Shown one piece after another: positions 5,834 to 12,096 of a stretch of 22,873 nucleotides of DNA (position 1 is its first letter; each line of letters opens with the position of its first letter). The notes below the pieces were generated by a model, which was given only the letters and a program-made list of their open reading frames with translations, was not told the origin of the DNA and did no database searches. The position numbers were made by a program, and so were the translations under genes. The stretch covers positions 1 through 22,873 of the forward strand of contig JAGVHP010000017.1 of NCBI GenBank assembly GCA_020056515.1. Direction: 5' to 3'. The stretch comes from Candidatus Shapirobacteria bacterium (GTDB taxonomy: Bacteria; Patescibacteriota; Microgenomatia; UBA12405).

Positions 5834-6838
5834 ATGAACGATTTAAAAATCGCCATCCTCTACTCCGACGCTAAACGGGAATACTTTCCCACTGAGGACC
5901 AGTATATTTCCGAATATGAATGTAAAGAACGGGCCCAAATGATAGCCGCTAGTCTTTCAGCCATGAAAATTACTGCCGCCACCTTTCCTGGCGACAATCA
6001 TTTAAGCCATAATTTAAAAAAATTTAAACCTAATTTTGCCATCAATTTAGTTGATTCGGTTTATGGTCAGGAATATCTTCAGGCCACCATTCCGGCCATC
6101 CTTGAACTCCTTAAAATTCCTTACACCGGCACCGCTATGATGGGTCTTACCATTACTACTAATAAATATTTTAATAAAAATCTGCTGGAGCAATACGGCC
6201 TGACTACTCCTAAATATCAACTTATTACCAATCCCACCGATGTTATCGACCCAGCCCTTGATTTCCCTCTCATTGCCAAACTCAATGAGGTCCATGGTTC
6301 TCTAGAAATTCAGGAAAACTCAATTTCCGACAACGAAAAAGATCTGCGGTCAAAAATTTCCTCTCTGATGAATACCTACCACCAACCGGTTTTAATCGAG
6401 GAGTATGTCGCCGGCCGGGAGGTTACAGCCATAGTTCTTGAGGGTGCCAACACCAAAGTTTATGCCGCCGAAAAAATTTTTAACCCGGAAAAATTCAAAC
6501 AAAAATATCAAATAGTCACCTTTGACGACAATTTCCGCGACCCCGACAACCTCGCCTATGGTTATCAAAAATACGAACTTCCTCCCCGAGCCCAGCTCCA
6601 AGTTAAAAAAGCTTTTGAAATACTAAAAATGGATGACTACGCCAAATTTGATCTCCGGGTTGACGCCTCCGGTCGCCACTACTTTATTGACTGCAACGCC
6701 AATCCGGCTATCGGTCCCAAAGACTGCGCCATCGGCAATATTCTTAAACTCTACGATATTTCCTTTGAAGAAATTCTCAAACGAATCATCAAAAACACCC
6801 TCAACGGTCAGGCCGCTGATTTCAAAGAACTTGCTTAA
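5834..6838 (+). CDS. D-alanine-D-alanine ligase-like ATP-grasp enzyme
   Basis: A 334-residue ATP-grasp ligase. The fold is clear: an N-terminal pre-ATP-grasp domain (MNDLKIAILYSDAKREYF...), IPYTGTAMMGLTITTNKYFNK (the PYTGS...DK-like segment of Ddl), EEYVAGREVTAIVLEG, and a C-terminal metal-binding run DLRVDASGRHYFIDCNANPAIGP. Ddl joins two D-alanines for peptidoglycan. Here the usual HE(I/V)S motif near the N terminus is replaced by YECKERA, and the metal-site EIN is DCN, so the substrate may differ. It is transcribed alone from a leaderless promoter. The last 17 nt overlap the convergent glyA gene. The ATP-grasp call is firm. Specificity is open. Confidence 0.75.
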   Translation: MNDLKIAILYSDAKREYFPTEDQYISEYECKERAQMIAASLSAMKITAATFPGDNHLSHNLKKFKPNFAINLVDSVYGQEYLQATIPAILELLKIPYTGTAMMGLTITTNKYFNKNLLEQYGLTTPKYQLITNPTDVIDPALDFPLIAKLNEVHGSLEIQENSISDNEKDLRSKISSLMNTYHQPVLIEEYVAGREVTAIVLEGANTKVYAAEKIFNPEKFKQKYQIVTFDDNFRDPDNLAYGYQKYELPPRAQLQVKKAFEILKMDDYAKFDLRVDASGRHYFIDCNANPAIGPKDCAIGNILKLYDISFEEILKRIIKNTLNGQAADFKELA

Positions 6839-7988
6839 CTATTTGGGCTATTCTTTTTCCGACTTCTTCAAACTCTAATTCCCCCCAGCCTTTCGTTGTC
6901 ATTGCCGGAGACCCCAACCGAATCCCCGACGGCTTAAACGGACTTCCCTTTTCCCCCGGTATAGTATTGGCATTAACCACAATTCCCTCCTCTTCCAACC
7001 TCACCGCCACTTCTTTACCCCTCCCTGTCCCCACATCAACCAAAACTAAATGTTTGTCGGTCCCTCCTGAAATTACCCTTAATCCTTCTTTCATTAATAC
7101 TTCCGCCAGTTTCTTGGCATTTTTCACTACCTGCCCTGCATATTTTCTAAATTCCCCTGTTTGGGTTTCCGCCAAAGCTACTGCAATGGCGGCAATTGTC
7201 TGCATATGTGGACCACCCTGTAACCCCGGAAAGACTGATTTATTTATTGCTTCTATCAAGGTTCTTTTAGCAAAAATCATTGCTCCTCGAGGACCTCTTA
7301 AGGTCTTGTGGGTAGTCATGGTCACCACCTCTGCCGCCATCCACGGACCCGTTAACACTTTTCCGGCAATCAAACCCGCCTCATGAGATACGTCGGCCAG
7401 ATAATATGCTCCCACCGCCTTAGCTATTTCACCCATTTTTTTATAATCAATTTCCCTCGGATACGCTGTTCCTCCGGAAATAATTAATTTTGGTCTAAAT
7501 ATTTCTGCTTGTTTTTTTATTTGATCATAATCAAATACTTCAATTTCGGGGTTCACTTTATAAAATTCCACTTCATAAATTTTACTGACCAAAGTAACTT
7601 TCTTATCCGTGTGCCAACCATGCGACAAGTGACCGCCATCAGGCAAAAACATGGCCATTATTTTGTCCCCGGGGTCCAGTAACCCGTTGTAAACCGCCAA
7701 ATTGGCTTCGCAACCCGAGTGCGGCTGGACATTTACCCCCCAAATATTTTCGTTTAAATCAAATACCTCCAATGCCCGTTTTTGACACTCTGACTCGATT
7801 TGATCCATTACTCTATTACCTTGATAATAGCGCTTCCCGGAGTACCCCTCGGCATATTTATTGGAAAGACAACTGCCCAGTGCCTTTTTGACATTTTCTG
7901 AAATAAAATTCTCACTTGGAATTAGCTGCACCTCCGTTTTTTGTCTCTCCTCTTCTTTTTTTATCAGATCAAAAATCTCATCCACCAC
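6822..7988 (-). CDS. glyA: Serine hydroxymethyltransferase
   Basis: This PLP enzyme converts serine and tetrahydrofolate to glycine and 5,10-methylene-THF, feeding thymidylate and purine synthesis. It has 388 residues, slightly shorter than the usual 410-430. Visible signatures are QLIPSENFIS, YAEGYSGKRYYQGN, NVQPHSGCEAN (normally GAQAN), DVSHEAGLIAG, the PLP lysine K228 in TTHKTLRGPRG, and the C-terminal SGIRLGSPAMTTKG. The start is GTG at 7988 (or 7985). An ATG at 7981 is out of frame. It follows prs by 10 nt, so the two are probably co-transcribed, and it ends in TGA within the convergent ATP-grasp gene. Confidence 0.95.
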   Translation of the reverse strand: MVDEIFDLIKKEEERQKTEVQLIPSENFISENVKKALGSCLSNKYAEGYSGKRYYQGNRVMDQIESECQKRALEVFDLNENIWGVNVQPHSGCEANLAVYNGLLDPGDKIMAMFLPDGGHLSHGWHTDKKVTLVSKIYEVEFYKVNPEIEVFDYDQIKKQAEIFRPKLIISGGTAYPREIDYKKMGEIAKAVGAYYLADVSHEAGLIAGKVLTGPWMAAEVVTMTTHKTLRGPRGAMIFAKRTLIEAINKSVFPGLQGGPHMQTIAAIAVALAETQTGEFRKYAGQVVKNAKKLAEVLMKEGLRVISGGTDKHLVLVDVGTGRGKEVAVRLEEEGIVVNANTIPGEKGSPFKPSGIRLGSPAMTTKGWGELEFEEVGKRIAQIVKQVL

Positions 7989-7998
7989 CTATTTTACC

Positions 7999-8958
7999 TT
8001 ACAACACCTTTTTTTTGTCTTCCCACCTAAATAACTCTCCCAAAGACCTCTCCAAATGAATCCGTTTTATTATTTTGGCCAATAATGGCGCCACTGATAA
8101 AATTTCCATTTTATTTGTCATTTTCCCTTCAAGTGGTAAAGTATCAGTCAACAATATTTTAGAAACACAACTGTCATTTAATTTCTTAACTGCTTCTCCC
8201 GACAATACCGCGTGGGTAGCACACACCAACACCTCGATTGCCCCCATTTTTTTCAGCGTTTCAGCTGCCACCACCATTGAACCACCGGTATCAATCATGT
8301 CATCAATAATCACCGCCACTTTGTTTTTTACATCCCCCACTACCGTCATCACCTCAGCCATATTGTGTTGCCGTCTAACCTTATCTATCACTGCAATCGG
8401 TAAACTCAAAAGTTCTGCCAACTTATTGGCTCTCTTTAATCCCCCAATATCCGGTGATACTATCACCATTTCTTTTTTCCCATATTTTTTTTTCAAATAT
8501 TTAGCAAATAGGGGATATGCCACAAAGTGATCAACCGGCACATTATAAAATCCCTGTATTTGGTCAGAATGTAAATCAACTGTCACCAATCTGTTAATAC
8601 CTGCCACCGTCAACAAATCAGCTACAAGCTTTGCTGAAATCGGTTCTCTTGACTCAATTTTTCTGCCTTGTCTTGAATAACACAGTAACGGTGATATTAA
8701 ATTTATTCTCCCCACCGATGATCTTTTTAAAGCATCAATTAATAAAAGCACCTCCATTAAATTTTCATTAGCCGGCGCCCCCAAGCTCTGAATAATGTAA
8801 ATATCTCCACCCCTGACCTTACTCTTTACCCGAACATATATTTCTCCATTTGCAAACCTTTTATCATCAATCGGAATCAAAGGAATTTTTAAAATATCAC
8901 TTACTTTCTGGGCCAATACAAGGCTACAACTCCCGGAAATCAACTGTAGTTTACTCAT
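7999..8958 (-). CDS. prs: Ribose-phosphate pyrophosphokinase (PRPP synthetase)
   Basis: It makes PRPP from ribose-5-phosphate and ATP for nucleotide and amino-acid synthesis. It has 319 residues, typical length. Motifs are FANGEIYVRV (35-44, the ribose-5-phosphate/ATP region), LHSDQIQGFY (129-138), KVRRQHN (193-199, flexible loop) and IDDMIDTGG (218-226, PRPP loop). The usual PYARQDRK loop reads CYSRQGRK (93-100), losing the Asp, a notable change near the ATP site. It lies 28 nt after the SIMPL gene and 10 nt before glyA. No clear SD or consensus -10 precedes its ATG. Confidence 0.93.
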   Translation of the reverse strand: MSKLQLISGSCSLVLAQKVSDILKIPLIPIDDKRFANGEIYVRVKSKVRGGDIYIIQSLGAPANENLMEVLLLIDALKRSSVGRINLISPLLCYSRQGRKIESREPISAKLVADLLTVAGINRLVTVDLHSDQIQGFYNVPVDHFVAYPLFAKYLKKKYGKKEMVIVSPDIGGLKRANKLAELLSLPIAVIDKVRRQHNMAEVMTVVGDVKNKVAVIIDDMIDTGGSMVVAAETLKKMGAIEVLVCATHAVLSGEAVKKLNDSCVSKILLTDTLPLEGKMTNKMEILSVAPLLAKIIKRIHLERSLGELFRWEDKKKVL

Positions 8959-8986
8959 AGCCCGATTTTGAACCTATAAAATATTT

Positions 8987-9703
8987 TTACTTCAATTCAA
9001 ATACTACTGTTACTGTCTGGCTCACTGTCCCGCTACCCGTCTCCATCGGTGCTCCGCCGCCACCCTCGGCTCCTCGGGAAGCATACATCGGATAATAATT
9101 ACTGGTAGCTGCTCCCTCGCTTACCGAAATCACCCTACCCAACTTTCTTCCCGACGACTTAGCCATTATTTCTGCTTTGTCCTTAGCGTCTAATATTGCC
9201 TTGTCAAACAATTCTTTTTCCGCCTCTGAAGTATCATCAAACTAGAAATTAGGACCATAAACATTGGTCGCCCCACTCCCTGCTAGCAAGTCTGCCAAAG
9301 CTGATGCCCGGTCAACTTCCCGAAGTGTTATTTCCACCGAACTACTCACCCGCCATTGACCCTTACGCGATTTTTGCACCCCGTTATCCCAATAACTTTC
9401 TTCACTTTGGTAATAACTTAGGCTCTGGGTCTTAACATCCTCTGCTTTTATTCCAAAACCCTTAACTGCCTTAATCAACGCTTCCATTTTGCTGTTTACT
9501 TCTTTGGCCGCATCGTCCTTTTTATCAGCTACCGCATCTACTCCGGCTGTAAACGAAGAAATTTGATTTTTTAAAACTGTTTTGGCTTCACCGCTGACCG
9601 TTACCGACTCTGTCGGTTGCCACCTCATCTTCCCCCAATCCATCTTCGGCAAAAGATATATTCCTAAAAGTACCACTATTGCTACCGTCATTATTTTTTT
9701 CAT
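8987..9703 (-). pseudogene. SIMPL-domain (DUF541) membrane protein interrupted by an in-frame TAG
   Basis: A periplasmic- or cell-surface-type SIMPL protein: N-terminal anchor helix (4-19), then WQPTESVTVSGEA, the helix-rich repeat with YYQSEESYWDNG, and SGATNVYGPNF. At 9244-9242 a TAG follows NF. The same frame then resumes with FDDTSEAEKEL and the expected second half (FDKAILDAKDKAEIMAKSSGRKLGRVISVSEG) and ends at 8987. No base is gained or lost, so this is one nonsense codon in an otherwise intact gene of 237 sense codons. Relatives usually have Ser or Thr at this site; TCG to TAG is one change. It may be a recent pseudogene, a read-through product or a sequencing error. SIMPL function is poorly understood. 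Confidence 0.8.
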
Positions 9704-9709
9704 AATTTA

Positions 9710-9738
9710 ATTCTAGCCGCAAATCGGACATTTGTCAC
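9710..9738 (-). promoter_or_regulatory. Leaderless promoter of SIMPL gene
   Basis: Minus strand: GTGACA, a 17-nt spacer, TAGAAT (9715-9710), then 6 nt to the ATG at 9703. The -10 overlaps the TAG stop of the upstream zinc-ribbon gene. Confidence 0.5.
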
Positions 9739-10618
9739 CAGAGTAAAAACAACCGCATTTCGGGCAAAATGTCAATCCTTCGGTATTCCCCACTCTAAAA
9801 GATATCCCCTCAGCGGTATTAATTATTATTATTCCCTGTCCCTGTCCAAATTCCCCCGATAAACTCGACCCGCCGCACCCCCCTCCGGCCACTATCGTGG
9901 TTTTCAACTCCCCATACAAATACTGCCGTATCACAAACGGATCAACCCCCACCTCCCTTTCAATTACCGGACACTCTTCCCGTCTTCTCTCCACCTCCAG
10001 CCTGATAGCCACATACAACCGGGTAATCAGCTCTGCGTCTAAAAATAATTTTTCACCGTAACTCCTCTCAAAACTGGCTACCAATTCCTTGGCTATGGCC
10101 ATGATTTTCCCAATTGACACCCCGTCTCTCTCCTTGGCTAAATTCAGCATCGTCACTACTTCTGCCAACCGATACTCCTTCACTTCCCCGCCCATCAACC
10201 TGTCAAAATTCGCCAATTCAGCCTCACTCATGTCAACCTTAAATCGAAACAAATTTATCCTCCCCCCGTTTTCAGCTTTCCAAATATCTACCACATCATC
10301 AAAATAGCCCAATTCCTTATTTTTGGGGCTGACATTAACCACTATTTCCGCCCCACCCAAAATCATCCTCTCAATTCTTTCTTCTGATTCCCCTTCGTTA
10401 CTTAGAGATCTTATTGGAATACCGGTGGCTACATCACAAATTTGATCGTCTACCAACTGATACTCATGGCTGTATTCGCTTAAAAATAATTCGGCTAGTG
10501 ATGTTCCAATCTCTCTTCCTAGTTGCTGTCTTCTTAGTTCCCTTCCAAACCGCCTTAAATAGCCAACCTCACTTACTGGATTAAAATTTAGTTTTTCTTC
10601 TAATTCCCTTATTGCCAT
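9713..10618 (-). CDS. Zinc-ribbon protein of unknown function
   Basis: A 301-residue protein that I do not recognise. The first 230 residues are mostly charged, helix-forming sequence (for example RRFGRELRRQQLGREIG), with one possible alpha/beta stretch around AEIVVNVSPKNKELGYFDDVVDIW. A Gly/Ser-rich segment with CGG follows near 250. The C terminus is a compact zinc ribbon, FCPKCGCFYSGDKCPICG, with two CPxC pairs. There is no signal peptide or membrane helix, so it should be cytosolic. Its 95-nt leader looks like a cobalamin riboswitch, and the upstream gene is an adenosyltransferase homologue. No B12-binding DxHxxG motif is seen in the protein itself. Confidence 0.7.
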   Translation of the reverse strand: MAIRELEEKLNFNPVSEVGYLRRFGRELRRQQLGREIGTSLAELFLSEYSHEYQLVDDQICDVATGIPIRSLSNEGESEERIERMILGGAEIVVNVSPKNKELGYFDDVVDIWKAENGGRINLFRFKVDMSEAELANFDRLMGGEVKEYRLAEVVTMLNLAKERDGVSIGKIMAIAKELVASFERSYGEKLFLDAELITRLYVAIRLEVERRREECPVIEREVGVDPFVIRQYLYGELKTTIVAGGGCGGSSLSGEFGQGQGIIIINTAEGISFRVGNTEGLTFCPKCGCFYSGDKCPICG

Positions 10619-10713
10619 ACTTAGTGCTCGTAAGATTTATTGACCCGGCTATTACGGTTGCGGCCCAGCGAGGGAATTTTCACCCGGCCACCGCCGGGAC
10701 ACCCTACTTCTTG
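10619..10713 (-). promoter_or_regulatory. Cobalamin-riboswitch-like leader
   Basis: Read on the minus strand, this 95-nt gap holds the most conserved parts of adenosylcobalamin riboswitches in the right order. A hairpin CCCGGC-CACC-GCCGGG (10698-10683) comes first, then GGTGAAAATTCCC (10684-10672), then GGCCGCAACCGTAA (10665-10652; family type CCCGCnACTGTAA), then AGCCGGGTCA (10650-10641), which resembles the first half of the B12 box AGYCAGGAGACC. The second half of the B12 box is not recognisable, so this may be a short variant class or a relic. The leader ends at the ATG of the zinc-ribbon gene, and no SD is visible. Confidence 0.55.
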
Positions 10714-11070
10714 TTATTTTTGTTCTTCGATTATCGCTAACAAATAAAAATATTTTGACAGTTTGTTTAGATATTCTAACTCTTTTTTATCTTCCAATTT
10801 CACCATTCTTCTTTCGGCTCTTCTGACTATTGTCCTAACCCAGTTCAAATATACCGCTTTTTTATTACTAAAAATCATAAATTTATTTACCGGTATTACC
10901 TTTTTTTCTAACTTTTCTATCTCTGTAACTAAATTAACCTTTGTTTTTTTACCCGACATTATTCTGCCAATATCCTCCGCTATCTTCTTTAAATTTTTCA
11001 TCAGTAATACTGCCTGTAATTCATCCAAGGTCCCCACCGCCTCAAATGTCGGACTGTCTTTTCTCATCAT
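10714..11070 (-). CDS. Truncated PduO-type cob(I)alamin adenosyltransferase homologue
   Basis: A 118-residue member of the PduO/EutT fold, the enzymes that adenosylate cob(I)alamin using ATP. DSPTFEAVGTLDELQA matches helix 1, and TIVRRAERRMV plus LEYLNKLSKYFYLLA match the conserved C-terminal helices. The usual length is about 180-190. Here the N-terminal TGDxGxT ATP loop is absent and the middle is shortened. The start at ATG 11070 is chosen because TATAAT (11085-11080) stands 9 nt upstream. The longer frame from 11103 would overlap nrdG. Without the ATP loop it may be inactive, or a B12-binding sensor. The gene is followed by a cobalamin-riboswitch-like element. Confidence 0.7.
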   Translation of the reverse strand: MMRKDSPTFEAVGTLDELQAVLLMKNLKKIAEDIGRIMSGKKTKVNLVTEIEKLEKKVIPVNKFMIFSNKKAVYLNWVRTIVRRAERRMVKLEDKKELEYLNKLSKYFYLLAIIEEQK

Positions 11071-11080
11071 CTCTCCCCTA

Positions 11081-11746
11081 TTATACCCACCCCCGCAAGT
11101 CAACTTTTACCCCAACTCCCTTTCGCCATTTTTCAATTTCCTTTTTAGTAATCCCTTCAGCCCCATCCAATTTAGGATCTACACAATTTCTCCCCACAAA
11201 CTTCTGCCAGATCCAATTATTTTTTATTTCTTTGGCCATCTGTTTTACAACTTCCTCATCATGCATTCCCGGTACAACTGTCGTTCTAAACTCATAGTCT
11301 TTTCCGCTTTTAGCAATCAATTTCATTGATTTTTTTATATCTTTAATATCACCAAATTGATATTTATCAAATTGTGTCTTGATATCCATTGCCCAATACT
11401 CCACTAAATCCATTTTTATTAATTTCTCCACCACCTCCGGCTCACTCCCATTAGTGTCCATTTTTATTTTAAAACCCATTTTTTTTAGTTTTTGGCAAAA
11501 TTCCACCAAATCCGTCTGCAGGGTCGGTTCTCCGCCGGTAATCACCAAATGGGTAATCCAAATTTTGCGTTGTATTAAACTTTTTATTAATTCACCCTCG
11601 TCCAACAGTTTTTTTCCAGTCAAAGAAATTAAATCCCGATTGTGACAAAAAGGACACCGGAAATTACATCCCTGTGTCCAAATCACACTGCTTACCTCCC
11701 CCGGCCAATCCAGTAAACTTGTCTTCAAATACCCGGCAACTTTCAC
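11081..11746 (-). CDS. nrdG: Anaerobic ribonucleotide reductase activating protein (radical SAM)
   Basis: A radical-SAM activase that installs the glycyl radical on NrdD. It has 221 residues. C27, C31 and C34 in GCNFRCPFC form the CxxxCxxC 4Fe-4S site. GGEP (71-74) binds SAM. MKVAGYLKTSLLDWPGEVSSVIWTQG is the typical start of the NrdG2-type family (TIGR02495). The start is GTG at 11746, overlapping the redoxin stop by four bases (GTGA), which implies translational coupling. It lies downstream of two nrdD genes, so one activase may serve both. Confidence 0.9.
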   Translation of the reverse strand: MKVAGYLKTSLLDWPGEVSSVIWTQGCNFRCPFCHNRDLISLTGKKLLDEGELIKSLIQRKIWITHLVITGGEPTLQTDLVEFCQKLKKMGFKIKMDTNGSEPEVVEKLIKMDLVEYWAMDIKTQFDKYQFGDIKDIKKSMKLIAKSGKDYEFRTTVVPGMHDEEVVKQMAKEIKNNWIWQKFVGRNCVDPKLDGAEGITKKEIEKWRKGVGVKVDLRGWV

Positions 11747-12006
11747 TTGGCTATTACTTTTTCTAACTCCTCAAGTTTTGGTGCTTCGCCACGCCATCCC
11801 GCCATCTCTTTACCCTCGCCATCACACACCAAGATCGTCGGTGTGGCCATCACCGTATAAAAAGCTGCCTCTGCCATCCCCTCAATCGTATCCGTATCAT
11901 ATTCCTCAACTTTAATATCTGAGATCTGAGATCTGAGATCTGAGATCACTGCTTTCGCCGCCGGACACCGGGGGCAATCAGCTTTGGTAAATAATTTGAC
12001 AATCAT
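11743..12006 (-). CDS. Glutaredoxin/thioredoxin-like redoxin
   Basis: An 87-residue thioredoxin-fold protein: MIVKLFTKADCPRCPAAKAV with a CPRC active site at 11-14, and the cis-proline region MATPTILV. It could supply electrons to, or re-reduce, the reductases of this operon (inference from position). The start is ATG 12006; the longer frame to 12072 adds residues unlike the family and runs across an inverted repeat. It overlaps nrdG by 4 nt. The stretch coding for ISDLRSQISDIK consists of four tandem copies of a 7-base unit, so a copy-number change would shift the frame. Confidence 0.8.
   Translation of the reverse strand: MIVKLFTKADCPRCPAAKAVISDLRSQISDIKVEEYDTDTIEGMAEAAFYTVMATPTILVCDGEGKEMAGWRGEAPKLEELEKVIAK
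11917..11947. repeat. Tandem heptanucleotide repeat (ATCTGAG x4 plus ATC) inside redoxin gene
   Basis: Four perfect ATCTGAG units run from 11917 to 11944 and are followed by a partial ATC. The unit is not a multiple of three, so gain or loss of a copy gives a frameshift. In the protein it reads with a 7-residue period (ISDLRSQ-ISD). Confidence 0.9.
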
Positions 12007-12096
12007 TTTTGTTTCTTTAGGTCTAAATTTGAACTGTAAGGCCAAATTTTGCCTAAAGACACAATCCCGCAACTGCGGGATAAATCTATAAATTTA
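12007..12096 (-). promoter_or_regulatory. Intergenic inverted repeats between nrdD and redoxin
   Basis: On the minus strand ATCCCGCA-GT-TGCGGGAT is a perfect 8-bp hairpin shortly after the nrdD stop. It is followed by TCTTTAGG and CCTAAAGA, an 8-bp inverted repeat about 30 nt apart with complementary AAATTT inside. No long T run follows. They may act as an RNA processing or attenuation site that lowers redoxin/nrdG expression relative to nrdD. Confidence 0.45.

Noticed and set aside
6822..6824. UGA-as-glycine code known from some CPR lineages
   Set aside because: TGA ends glyA, the first nrdD (ATGA overlap) and nrdG's upstream partner at normal lengths, so the standard code fits.
9242..9244. 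TAG reassigned to an amino acid genome-wide
   Set aside because: TAG properly ends galU, the small Cys gene and the zinc-ribbon gene at family-expected or domain-complete ends.
10763..11329. 188-codon plus-strand frame across the adenosyltransferase and nrdG genes
   Set aside because: The translation is low-complexity Phe/Ser/Leu, typical of the antisense of AT-rich genes; the minus-strand products have clear families.
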